From: Engelhardtia mirabilis
Lineage (GTDB): Bacteria; Planctomycetota; UBA1135; GCA-002686595
Direction: 5' to 3'
DNA length: 64,000 nucleotides
Assembly (NCBI GenBank): GCA_007751255.1
Contig: CP036296.1
Span: 3,534,001 to 3,598,000, forward strand
Made by a program: the position numbers and the translations under genes. Shown here piece by piece: positions 49,241 to 57,593 of the stretch (position 1 is its first letter; each line of letters begins with the position of its first letter). The notes under the pieces are model-generated. The model was not told where the DNA came from and did not search any database. It saw nothing but the letters and a program-made list of their open reading frames with translations.

Positions 49241-50317
49241 TCAGTGAGCCCGCCAGTGCTCCAGACGCCGCTGGCCGTTGCGCCACACCGCGAAGAGGCG
49301 CTCGATCGTGTCGGCCTGGCCCGGGGCGCCTGGGGCCAGATCCCGCGGCGCGAGGCTTGAGCGGGCGGGATCGACGAACATCCGCGGCCAGTCGGGCTGG
49401 GCCGGCGGCGCCGCCGGCCGGTGCAGAACCAGGCCTTCGACCACCACCGCCTGCCGGTCAGCCGGAACGTCGGGAAAGAACGTCTCCAGCACCAGCAGCC
49501 GCTGGTGCCGAGCCAGGTCCGGCGAGAGCAGGTCCGCCGACCGGTCGCGGCTGGTCCAGGGCGCCCCCACCGCTGACGCCAGGGTGCGAGGGAGGTCGTG
49601 GAGGGAGGCCGCAAAGCGCTCGCGGCGGCCCGGCTCGGCCCCGGAGCCGAGGATCGCCAGGGGTACCCGCACGGACCGATCGCGCAGTGGATCGTCCATG
49701 GACACGGGACCCGCCAGGCCCGCGACTGCGGCCAGTCGTCCTCCAGGCGCCCCGGCGACCCAGGCCTCGATCCGATCGACCAGGTCGGGATCCGTCAGGT
49801 TGGCCCCCACGTGCACCAGGGCGAAGCGCGGCGCCGAATCGCCTCTCCTCAGCCAGTCGAGGGCGGCCTGGAGGTCGCCGTCGGCGCCTGCGTGCTCGAA
49901 TCCCTGGCCGAGCAGGGGCAGCCTCGCCCAGGACTCTGGGACGAACCAGGCGCAGCCGTAGCCTTGGCTGGCGAGGGCAGTCGCGAGGGTCTCCATGGGT
50001 TCGCCGAGGTCGTCGCCGCTGCCGAGCAGGCCCGTGTTGCGCGGCCAGCGGCCGGTCAACAGCGACGCCAATGCCGGCAGGCTGCGGGGCACGGGGGTTC
50101 GCGCCGCGGGGAAACTCAGCGCCGAGCCAGTCCCAAGAGGTTGACCACCGGCCTGGCCTACGACGATGAGCAGATCCGCGCGAGGCGCGATCGGCTCGGC
50201 ACCGCAAGCCGCAGGCAGCGACATCGACAAGATCAACGCGAGCCGCGCGAACGCCGATCCGAAACAGGTCACCACGGGCACAGTGTCGGTCCGGCGGGCC
50301 GTACTTGCAGCCCCCAA
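49241..50317 (-). CDS. Degenerate sulfatase-like lipoprotein
   Basis: 358 residues with a signal ending SLPAAC, suggesting a lipoprotein (Cys about 38). RSLPALASLLTGRWPRNTG aligns with the sulfatase signature CSPSRASLLTGRYPHNHG, but the nucleophile Cys and the following Pro-x-Arg are replaced. The N-terminal metal Asp pair of sulfatases is also not evident (LLIVVGQAGG). It is therefore likely catalytically dead as a sulfatase, perhaps a binding or partner protein of the divergent sulfatase. Starts at 50275 or 50272 (GTG) are also possible. Confidence 0.65.
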   Translation of the reverse strand: MGAASTARRTDTVPVVTCFGSAFARLALILSMSLPAACGAEPIAPRADLLIVVGQAGGQPLGTGSALSFPAARTPVPRSLPALASLLTGRWPRNTGLLGSGDDLGEPMETLATALASQGYGCAWFVPESWARLPLLGQGFEHAGADGDLQAALDWLRRGDSAPRFALVHVGANLTDPDLVDRIEAWVAGAPGGRLAAVAGLAGPVSMDDPLRDRSVRVPLAILGSGAEPGRRERFAASLHDLPRTLASAVGAPWTSRDRSADLLSPDLARHQRLLVLETFFPDVPADRQAVVVEGLVLHRPAAPPAQPDWPRMFVDPARSSLAPRDLAPGAPGQADTIERLFAVWRNGQRRLEHWRAH

Positions 50318-50387
50318 TGCGGCGCGGGTCGCAGACAGCGACCGGCGCCGTTACGCTCCCGATGGCGCAGCCCGCGCCCCCGACCCC

Positions 50388-52811
50388 ATGGCCGACGAGG
50401 TCCAGCCGAAAGACAGCCCCCTTACGCCCTTCCCCGTGGTGGCGGCGGTCGGCTTCGCGCTCGGCGCCGCCGCGCTCCACTCCCGATGGCGGGTCGAGTG
50501 GCTGGAGCACGCGGCCGGTCCCGCCGACGCCGAGCGAGTGCGCTGGGTCCTTTCCCATCACTTCGGCTCCACCCTGCTGGCGGCCCTCGGAACCTGCATC
50601 GCGGCGGCGCTCCTGGCGCGAGCACTGTGGCGCGAACGCGCCGTCGGGGCGATTGTCGGTGGCCTCGCGTTGGCCGGCGCCAGCCTAGGGGTCTGGATGG
50701 GATGGCTCGCCGGCCCCCCCGCGCTGCCGCCGACGCTCGAGACCAGGTGGCTGATCGAAGGCATGGGCGCCTCCTGGGTCCTGGGAGTCATCGCCACGGG
50801 GAGCGCGTTCAGCCTGGTGCTGCTGGCCCGTCCGCGCGGGGTCCTGGGCGCCCTGCTGGGCTTCGGCGGAGTGGCCCTGTGCGCCGTGGTCTGGCTGGAG
50901 CGAGCCGGCGTCGCGGCCGACCCCTTCATGGTCGAGACCAGTCAGGTGGTCCAGAACCTCACCGATGGCGCCGTGAACTGGGATGTCGTCACCCAGCGCG
51001 CGGACGGACCCGTGCACGTGGCCATGGTCACACCCGCGCGCGAGAACCGGCTGGACGGGGTCGACCTGCCGACACTCGTGCTGCCGCCGCCGGCGGCGGT
51101 GTCGTTCGAAGTCCCTGACGACGACGCGCCCCTGTGGCTCGAGCTGCGGGCCGGCGCCGACGCGGAGGTCGGTCGCGGCGACCAGCCGGCGGTGGTGCGC
51201 TGGGAGGTCCGCGTGGACGGCGAGCTGCGCTGGTCGGAGGAACGGATCCTGCTCGACGGCACCCCGGCCCACAAGCGGGTCTGGAGTGTGGTGAGGGATG
51301 ACGAGTCGGCACCCGGCCTGTCGGTCGAGCCCGGTCAACGGGTCGAGCTCGCCACGGGTCTCGCCATGCCCCCGGATCGCTCCGAGTCCCTCGGTCCGCT
51401 CGCAACCGGCTTCGGGCGGGTGCGCCTGATTCGCCGCCCCGCGCGTCCGCTCGAGCAGGCCTCGCCCGATCGACCCAACATCGTCTTCGTGGTGGCCGAC
51501 ACCCAGAGGCGCGATCGCCTCTCGGCCTATGGCTACCAGCGCCCCACTTCACCCAACGTCGACAGCCTGGCGAGGGCCGGCACCCTGTTCGAGCGGGCCT
51601 ACGCGACCTCGACCTGGACCTGGCCCTCCACCGCATCGCTCTTCACGGGCCTGACACCCTTTGCCCACGGCGTGCGCGCGGCGCCGACGGCCTACCTGGC
51701 CGACGAGCTCCGAACCCTGGCCGAGATCCTCAGCAGCGACGGCTACCGCACCGCGGCCTTCTCGGGCAACCCGCTCGTGGCCGCCCGGCGCAACTACGAC
51801 CAGGGCTTCGAGCGCTTCGACGACGATCCCTTGGTCTTCCGACGCGGGACGCTGCTGGTCGACCGGGCCCTGGAGTGGCTCGACGAGGTGAGCCACGAGC
51901 GCTTCTTCCTCTACGTCCACTTGATCGACTCCCACGACCCCTACCTGCCCCTGCCGGAGCAGTGTGAACGCCTGGGCCTGCCCGGGCGGCCGGAGGGCTG
52001 GCGACAAGACCAGGAGAATCTGATCCGGCAACAGCTCGTGCTCGCCGCCCAGCGCGCCGAGGACGGTCGTCCAGATGCAAACGAGCTGCTGTCCGCCGCC
52101 GATCGCGAAGCCCTCGATCAGCTCTACGACGCGGCCACGGCGACCACCGATGCCCAGCTCGGTCGACTGCTGGATGCCATCGCGGCGCGTGGCCTCGAGG
52201 ACCGCACCCTGGTGATCTTCACCGCCGACCACGGCGAGGGTCTGCTCGAGCGCGGTCTCTACGGCCACGGCCTGACCCTGCACGAGGAGGAGTCGGGGGT
52301 GCCCCTGGTGGTCGCCGGCCCGACCATCGAGGCGGGTGCGCGGATCGAGCAACCGGTCTCCAACCGCCATCTCATGCCCTCGATCGCGAAGCTCCTGGGC
52401 CTCGAGCTGCGCGGCGCCCCTGGCAGCGTCGATCTGTTCCACCCGCGGTCGATGGAATCCGGGCCGATCCTGGTCAGCTCCGACCACGCCCTGCGACACG
52501 GTCGGCGCTCGCCGACCCACTCACTGCGGGTGGGTAACGAGGTTCTGCACTGGACTCCTACCGCAGACGGCCCGCGGTTCTTCGCCGGGCAGCCCGACGT
52601 GGTTCGGCTCTACGACCTCGCCGCCGATCCAGACGCCCTGTTTGACCTTGCGAACCAGCGCCCGGAACGGGTCGCGGAGCTGCTCGAGCTCTTGCGCGAG
52701 CGCCTTGATGCCGAGTCCGCCAACGCGGTAGTCGGCGCCCTGGGCACGGGCGAGGCGACGCTCGAGATGCTGCGGCGCGCGGGCTACGTCGAGCCAGAGG
52801 AGACGGAATGA
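50388..52811 (+). CDS. Membrane-anchored sulfatase/alkaline-phosphatase superfamily protein
   Basis: 807 residues. Four or five membrane helices (about 15-180) come first, a beta-rich domain (about 185-360) follows, and a sulfatase-fold domain occupies about 365-740. It reads NIVFVVADTQRRDR for the first metal site, WTWPSTASLFTGL where the nucleophile sits (Thr or Ser rather than Cys), and TADHGEGL for the second metal pair. The active side faces outward. Sulfate, phosphate or phosphoglycerol esters are all possible substrates. ATG 50388 is chosen; upstream codons run into the divergent gene. Overlaps apaH by 4 bases. Confidence 0.85.
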   Translation: MADEVQPKDSPLTPFPVVAAVGFALGAAALHSRWRVEWLEHAAGPADAERVRWVLSHHFGSTLLAALGTCIAAALLARALWRERAVGAIVGGLALAGASLGVWMGWLAGPPALPPTLETRWLIEGMGASWVLGVIATGSAFSLVLLARPRGVLGALLGFGGVALCAVVWLERAGVAADPFMVETSQVVQNLTDGAVNWDVVTQRADGPVHVAMVTPARENRLDGVDLPTLVLPPPAAVSFEVPDDDAPLWLELRAGADAEVGRGDQPAVVRWEVRVDGELRWSEERILLDGTPAHKRVWSVVRDDESAPGLSVEPGQRVELATGLAMPPDRSESLGPLATGFGRVRLIRRPARPLEQASPDRPNIVFVVADTQRRDRLSAYGYQRPTSPNVDSLARAGTLFERAYATSTWTWPSTASLFTGLTPFAHGVRAAPTAYLADELRTLAEILSSDGYRTAAFSGNPLVAARRNYDQGFERFDDDPLVFRRGTLLVDRALEWLDEVSHERFFLYVHLIDSHDPYLPLPEQCERLGLPGRPEGWRQDQENLIRQQLVLAAQRAEDGRPDANELLSAADREALDQLYDAATATTDAQLGRLLDAIAARGLEDRTLVIFTADHGEGLLERGLYGHGLTLHEEESGVPLVVAGPTIEAGARIEQPVSNRHLMPSIAKLLGLELRGAPGSVDLFHPRSMESGPILVSSDHALRHGRRSPTHSLRVGNEVLHWTPTADGPRFFAGQPDVVRLYDLAADPDALFDLANQRPERVAELLELLRERLDAESANAVVGALGTGEATLEMLRRAGYVEPEETE

Positions 52812-53542
52812 GCCAGCTCGGCAGCGGCGGGCGGCGGATCTTCATCGGTGACGTGCAGGGCTGCCGCGAGGAACTCGAAGCGCTCCTGGCCGCCGTGCGA
52901 TTCGACCCCGCCGGCGACCAGCTGCGACCAGTGGGAGACTTGGTCAATCGTGGACCCGACAACGTGGGCGTGCTGCGCCTCCTGTCGAGCCTCGGCGCGT
53001 GTTCGGTGCTCGGCAACCACGACCTGCACCTCCTGCGTTGCGCGCAGGGGACTCGGCGGGTGAAGGGACGTGACACGATCCGCGACGTGCTCGAGCATCC
53101 CGAGCGTGGGGCCCTCTTGGGCTACCTCGCTGCGCAGCCCTTCCTGCGTGCCGACGACGACCTGTTCCAAGTCCACGCTGCCCTCGAGCCGACGTGGCGC
53201 GATCCGGCGGAGGTGCTCGCGGGGATCGATCCGCTGCAGGTGGACCCGCGCAGCGAGTTCTGCACCCGCGTGCGCTACTGCGATTCGCAGGGGCGTCTTC
53301 CCCAGACCGACCGCGACGACCCCGGCGAACCCTTCGCCCCCTGGCACGACTTCTACGACGCCGGTGCCCACGGGGGCCGCTCCGTGGTCTACGGGCACTG
53401 GGCCGTGGCCGGCCTGGTCCGCACGAGTCACACCCTCGGGCTCGACACGGGTTGCGTCTGGGGCGGCAGCCTCACGGCCTGGATCGCCGAAGAGGACCGG
53501 CTGGTGCAAGTGCCCGCCCGTCGCGTCTGGTCGCGCTTCTGA
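52808..53542 (+). CDS. apaH: Symmetrical bis(5'-nucleosyl)-tetraphosphatase (ApaH-like)
   Basis: 244 residues. Metallophosphatase motifs in order: FIGDVQGC, VGDLVNRGP, LGNHDLHLL, and C-terminal YGHWAV. The layout is ApaH: hydrolysis of Ap4A to two ADP, limiting dinucleoside tetraphosphate alarmones and removing NpN RNA caps. It is slightly shorter than the usual 270-280 residues. A related PrpE/serine-threonine phosphatase-like role is the alternative. Coupled to the sulfatase gene by an ATGA overlap. Confidence 0.85.
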   Translation: MSQLGSGGRRIFIGDVQGCREELEALLAAVRFDPAGDQLRPVGDLVNRGPDNVGVLRLLSSLGACSVLGNHDLHLLRCAQGTRRVKGRDTIRDVLEHPERGALLGYLAAQPFLRADDDLFQVHAALEPTWRDPAEVLAGIDPLQVDPRSEFCTRVRYCDSQGRLPQTDRDDPGEPFAPWHDFYDAGAHGGRSVVYGHWAVAGLVRTSHTLGLDTGCVWGGSLTAWIAEEDRLVQVPARRVWSRF

Positions 53543-53662
53543 TTCGCGGACACAGAACGAGTCGACCAATCGCGGGGCGGTTCGCTTGCATCCGCGGCGC
53601 AGAACGGACGACGGCCGAGCTCAGGGCGTGGCACCCATCGCGCGGACTCCAGCGATCAGGCC

Positions 53663-53714
53663 CCCGTTTCCAGAGCCCGTTTCCAGAGCCCGTTTCCAGA
53701 GCCCGTTTCCAGAG
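53663..53714. repeat. Tandem repeat, four perfect 13-base units
   Basis: CCCGTTTCCAGAG is repeated four times without change at 53663-53714, followed by a partial unit that merges with the end of the SGNH lipoprotein gene (stop at 53722-53724). GATCAGG occurs just before and just after the array. It lies in the 179-base gap between the convergent apaH and SGNH genes. The copy number may vary by slippage. Confidence 0.85.
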
Positions 53715-53721
53715 CCCGTGA

Positions 53722-55134
53722 TCAGGACCCAGTCGGCAGACCACGCAGGCGCACTTCGCTCAGCGCCACTTGCGCCTTGGCCTTCTCGCCCGGCGGCGGC
53801 GGTATCACCTGCAGTGCGGTGACCTCGAAGCGGACGAAGCTCACGTCGTGCCAGTCGACACTGACCTCTTGACCCGCCGCCCACTGGCGTCCGGGGCCCT
53901 GGGTCAGGGGGATCAGACCGCGATTGACCCAGTCGACGCCATTGACCGAGGTGAACGCTTCCACCCGCAGGATGCCGTCCTTGTTGACCCAGGTGTCGTT
54001 GCCCGTGGTCACCTGACGACCGTTCCAGAACTCGAGCAGGCTGACGTCCGTGGGCTGGGGCAGGGCGAGCTGGATATAGGGCGCGACCACACTCGAGGGC
54101 ACCGAGTCGTTGGAGAGGTCGGACTCGATGTCGAACAGGTCCGAGCGCCAGGCGGACTCGCTCAGCTCGTCGAACTCGTGCAGCCCCTCGTACATCCCCG
54201 CACCCAGGCCGGACCCGTCGACGGCTAGGTCAGGTTGGTAGGCCCCGAAGAAGCCAGAGGCCGTCGCTGTCACGCCGGTCACCACTGGCTGGAGCACGGG
54301 CGGCTGCGGCATGGCCTCACCGAGGGCGACCAGGCCCGCGGCCCACTCGTTGGCCATCTTGACGTAGCAGTTGAAGTCCGGATGGACGTCGGTGCCGTCG
54401 CCGCTGACGAAGGTCGGGCAGGCGGTCTGCATGTCGGCCAGGACCAGGCGTTGGCCGGCGCCGGAGAGTTCCGCCAGGAGTTCCGCAAGCCGCGCGTTGT
54501 ACCAGCGCACGAGCAGGTTCACCGACGGATCGGCGGTCGGGATGATCGCAGCGACCACGGTGGTGATCTCCGGGTCGAAGGCGTGGATCCGCTCGAGCAG
54601 GTCGCGCAGGCGCGGGAGGCTCTCCTGCCACGTACCGCCCTCGAACATGTCATTGGTGCCGGCGTGCAGCAGCAGCACCTCGGGCGCGTGCAGGGTCAGG
54701 ATCTGCTCGATCGACGAGTCCGGCTCGAGCCCTTGGCCGTCGTGGAAGACGAGATCCGCCAGGGTCCAACCGCCGTGACCCTCGTGCTCCGGGTCGGGCA
54801 GGAAGACCGGAGAGTTGACCGTGCTGCTGCCGACGAAGTCGATGCTGTCGACGCCAGCGGTCTGGAGCGCCACCTGCAAAGGGAAGCGGTAACCGGCCGT
54901 TGCTCCGAAGCCCACGGTGATCGAATCGCCCAGGGGCATCACCCGCACCGAACCCGGCTCGGCTGCGACGATCTTGGCCCAGGTCCAGGGCGCGCCCTGG
55001 GCCGTCGGACTTCCGCCGCCATCACCCGCACCCGAGTCGAACGCGGAACCGCCGCCACCTCCACCACAACCGGCGAGCAGCAACGCGCCCGAGAGGGCGA
55101 ACCAAACGCCCCGTCCGTCGAATATCGAATGCAT
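53722..55134 (-). CDS. SGNH/GDSL hydrolase lipoprotein with C-terminal beta-sandwich
   Basis: 470 residues from ATG 55134 (a frame-open ATG at 55164 is less likely). The signal ends LLLAGC, giving a lipoprotein, then a Gly/Ser-rich linker. SGNH blocks are complete: PLGDSITVG, HAGTNDMF, and DGTDVHPDF with the Asp/His pair. The last 190 residues form a discoidin-like beta domain (YIQLALPQPTDVSLLEFWN, at about residues 340-358) that may bind carbohydrate. Likely a surface esterase on polysaccharide or peptidoglycan acyl groups. Tandem repeats follow directly after its stop. Confidence 0.85.
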   Translation of the reverse strand: MHSIFDGRGVWFALSGALLLAGCGGGGGGSAFDSGAGDGGGSPTAQGAPWTWAKIVAAEPGSVRVMPLGDSITVGFGATAGYRFPLQVALQTAGVDSIDFVGSSTVNSPVFLPDPEHEGHGGWTLADLVFHDGQGLEPDSSIEQILTLHAPEVLLLHAGTNDMFEGGTWQESLPRLRDLLERIHAFDPEITTVVAAIIPTADPSVNLLVRWYNARLAELLAELSGAGQRLVLADMQTACPTFVSGDGTDVHPDFNCYVKMANEWAAGLVALGEAMPQPPVLQPVVTGVTATASGFFGAYQPDLAVDGSGLGAGMYEGLHEFDELSESAWRSDLFDIESDLSNDSVPSSVVAPYIQLALPQPTDVSLLEFWNGRQVTTGNDTWVNKDGILRVEAFTSVNGVDWVNRGLIPLTQGPGRQWAAGQEVSVDWHDVSFVRFEVTALQVIPPPPGEKAKAQVALSEVRLRGLPTGS

Positions 55135-55459
55135 GGAATCCGCCCCGCCGAATTTGTACCCCATCCAGGCCAGCGAGGATTGCTAGGTCCTTGTACGAGG
55201 CGGCAAGACGACTCTTAGAGGTAGGTCAGCCACCCGAACATTCAACGCACGGGCAATTCTTTCCGAACGCACCGGGAGTCGAGGAATCGATAGTCGCCCT
55301 GGCAAACGGCTCGCCATCCCGTCGGAGATGGCCGTGGGCGCGGGTCGGGGCGGTCGAACCGGAGCCTCGCACCATTTACCTAGCGCCACTGGGGTCAGCA
55401 GAATTCATGGCAGGGGGGCGGGATCGCCCGTCCGCGGCGCCCCTGCTCGCCCCCCGCAA
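55135..55459. promoter_or_regulatory. 325-base region upstream of the SGNH lipoprotein gene
   Basis: No gene is seen. The part nearest the SGNH start (55135-55320) is less GC-rich than its surroundings and is the likely promoter region of that gene. The other end holds the Clp_N gene's terminator hairpin. No operator was recognised. Confidence 0.4.
55413..55455 (-). terminator. Terminator of the Clp_N protein gene
   Basis: CGCCCCCC (55448-55455) and GGGGGGCG (55413-55420) form an 8-base stem that starts five bases after the Clp_N stop codon on the minus strand. A smaller CGGG/CCCG hairpin inside (55419-55422 with 55427-55430) competes with it. Confidence 0.5.
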
Positions 55460-56332
55460 TCAGGCCTGAGCGGGCTGGCCAGCGTCGGACGATTCGGCCT
55501 CGGACGGCTCGGCTGCCGCTTGCGCCGCCACGTTGCCCGCGCTCTCGGCCCGCAACTGCCCCAGTAGCTCCGAGCGCACGTCTTCCGGACGAAGACCGAG
55601 CTTCACGAAGATGTTATGGGTCATGCGATCGGGATCGGTGACCAGTGCCAGCAGGAGGTGCACGGTCCCGATCTGGGTGTGCCGCAACTCCTGGGCCTGC
55701 TGCCCGGCGGCCTGCAGCACCCGCTGGGCCGCCGGCGAGAGGGAGCCGCCGCCCATCGGGGCGCCGGCTCGCGCCGCCGGTTGGGCGCCGCCCGCCTGCT
55801 GGGCCGCCTGGGCCTTCCGCATGGCCTCGGCCTGGGCCTTCATCTGCTCGTTCTGCGGCAGGGTCTGGAGGTGATCTATGATCGCCTTGCCGAGCGCCTC
55901 GCGGTCGCCACTCACCCGCTCGAGACCCTTGGACGCCAGGCCCTCGGGATCCTGCAGGTTGGCCAACAGCAGGTGCGCGCTGCCCAGGGAGTCGTGGGCC
56001 ATGCTGGTGGCGATCTGCACCAGGACCTGCATGGTCTGCTGACCGCGGGGCGTGAAGGGCAGCTGCTGCGGGGGCTCCTCGACGGTGCCCACCCCGGCCA
56101 GCTCGTCGATCGCTGCCACCCAGGCCTCCGCGTCGATCGAGACGCTGTCCACCAGCTTGCGTGCCTGGGCCCCGTCGAGCTTGAGCAGTGCCGTGGTCAG
56201 GTGCTCCGGACCGATGGCGTTGCGCTTGGTACGGGCGACCTCGTCCCGCGCGACCTGAACGGCCTGGCGAGCTTCGTCGTCGAAGAGGTCGAAGATGGAC
56301 CGCTGCTGCGGCTGGGGCTGGGGTTCAGACAT
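55460..56332 (-). CDS. Clp N-domain protein without AAA+ module
   Basis: 290 residues. Two Clp_N-type halves are visible. The first is about residues 12-155 (FDDEARQAVQVARDEVARTK, GPEHLTTALL, then SAHLLLANL); the second is about 205-265 (LSPAAQRVLQAAGQQA, then IGTVHLLLAL). The halves are joined by an Ala/Gln-rich linker, and the tail is Ala/Glu/Ser-rich. Clp N-domains receive substrates or adaptors for ClpA/B/C, but no Walker motifs exist here and no Clp ATPase gene is adjacent. A free-standing adaptor or holdase is inferred. ATG 56332 is chosen over the upstream frame. Confidence 0.82.
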   Translation of the reverse strand: MSEPQPQPQQRSIFDLFDDEARQAVQVARDEVARTKRNAIGPEHLTTALLKLDGAQARKLVDSVSIDAEAWVAAIDELAGVGTVEEPPQQLPFTPRGQQTMQVLVQIATSMAHDSLGSAHLLLANLQDPEGLASKGLERVSGDREALGKAIIDHLQTLPQNEQMKAQAEAMRKAQAAQQAGGAQPAARAGAPMGGGSLSPAAQRVLQAAGQQAQELRHTQIGTVHLLLALVTDPDRMTHNIFVKLGLRPEDVRSELLGQLRAESAGNVAAQAAAEPSEAESSDAGQPAQA

Positions 56333-56462
56333 GGCTCGGAGCTGGATCGTCGGTGTGCGGGCGGAACAGGTTAGCGAGTGGGCGCGCCGCTTGCCCAGGC
56401 GCGCGATGGTTCCCCGCATCGGCCCGTGTCGGGGGGCCGCCCGACCCCGCTACCATGGCGCC

Positions 56463-57563
56463 GTGCCGCCCCTGACCTCCCCCAAGCGCCGCCTCCTGGT
56501 TGCCTCGGTGACCCTGCTGGTCTGCCTGGCTGCAGCCGAGCTCGGAGTCCGACTCGCCGGGCTGGCCGCCGGCACCCTCCCGAGGGCGCCCTATGGCGGA
56601 GGGGACGTCGAGGCGCTGCTCGCCTGGCAGCAGGACTTCGGCGCCCGCGGCGAGGTCTTCGGCGGCCAGACCCACGACCCCCTGCTCGGCTGGGTTCCCG
56701 CGCCGGGTCTGCGCGACTTCGTCGAGCCCGGGCACCCCCCTCGCTCGACCAACTCGGTCGGCATGCGCGGTCAGGCGGAGTTCGCCCTCGAGCCGACCGA
56801 GGGTCTGGTGCGCGTCGCCACGATCGGGGACTCGTTCACCTTCGGCACCCACCAGAAGGACGAGCGCATCTGGCCCGCCCGGCTCAGCGAGGCCTCACTG
56901 AGCCAGGGCAGCCGGCCGTTCGAGGTGCTCAACTTCGGCGTCCCCGGCTACGGCACCGACCAGGCCCTGCTGCGGCTGGAGCGCGACGTGCTGCCCTACC
57001 GACCGGACGTGGTCGTCTGGGGCATCTTCGAGACCAACCCGAGCCGCTCGCGGCGCCTGTTCAGCTACTACGCCAAGCCGCGCTTCGACCTGGCGGGCGG
57101 CGAGCTGCGCCTGGGGCACACGCCGGTGCCGGCACCGGGCGAGCTCGCGACGGCTGTCTGGGACGTGCCCCTCGCCGCCAGCCCGTGCCACCTCTTGCGG
57201 TGGCTGCAGATCAGTCGCGTGGAGGTCGTCGGACCCGGCACCGCGCCGCTACTGGAGCTGCACCGAGCCCTGCTCGCGCGCGCCGCCCGCGCCTGCGAGG
57301 AGGCCGGGGCCAAGCTCTTGGTGGTGCCGATCCCGACCCTGCGCTGGGCGGAGCTGCCGCCTTCGGCGACCGAGCTCGCGACCCATGCCATGGCCGCGGA
57401 GGGCGCGTTCAGCTCCCACGACCTGCGCCCGATCTTCGAGGGCACCGCCAAGGCCGGCGCGGGTCCCCCGCTGTACATCCCCGGGCGCCACTTCTCAGCC
57501 GAGGGCCACTGGATGGTGGCCAATACGATCGCCGGTCGCATCGACGAGCTGGGCTGGCTCTGA
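56463..57563 (+). CDS. Membrane-anchored SGNH-fold protein
   Basis: 366 residues from a GTG at 56463; the nearby ATG at 56454 is out of frame. An N-terminal hydrophobic segment (about 11-35) anchors or exports it. Block I is ATIGDSFTFGT with the Ser nucleophile; NFGVPGYGTDQ follows, and the C-terminal HFSAEGHW supplies the catalytic His. It is a different SGNH subgroup from the lipoprotein nearby. The substrate is unknown; such proteins often act on acyl groups of surface glycans. Divergent from the Clp_N gene and convergent with the DprE1-like gene. Confidence 0.82.
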   Translation: MPPLTSPKRRLLVASVTLLVCLAAAELGVRLAGLAAGTLPRAPYGGGDVEALLAWQQDFGARGEVFGGQTHDPLLGWVPAPGLRDFVEPGHPPRSTNSVGMRGQAEFALEPTEGLVRVATIGDSFTFGTHQKDERIWPARLSEASLSQGSRPFEVLNFGVPGYGTDQALLRLERDVLPYRPDVVVWGIFETNPSRSRRLFSYYAKPRFDLAGGELRLGHTPVPAPGELATAVWDVPLAASPCHLLRWLQISRVEVVGPGTAPLLELHRALLARAARACEEAGAKLLVVPIPTLRWAELPPSATELATHAMAAEGAFSSHDLRPIFEGTAKAGAGPPLYIPGRHFSAEGHWMVANTIAGRIDELGWL

Positions 57564-57593
57564 GTCAGCGCCGCCGTCGGGACGCCGCGGGCC

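Noticed and set aside
53663-53714. CRISPR-like array
   Set aside because: The units are contiguous 13-base repeats without spacers.
56454-56462. ATG as start of the SGNH gene at 56 kb
   Set aside because: It is out of frame with the SGNH reading frame; the in-frame GTG at 56463 begins the signal segment.
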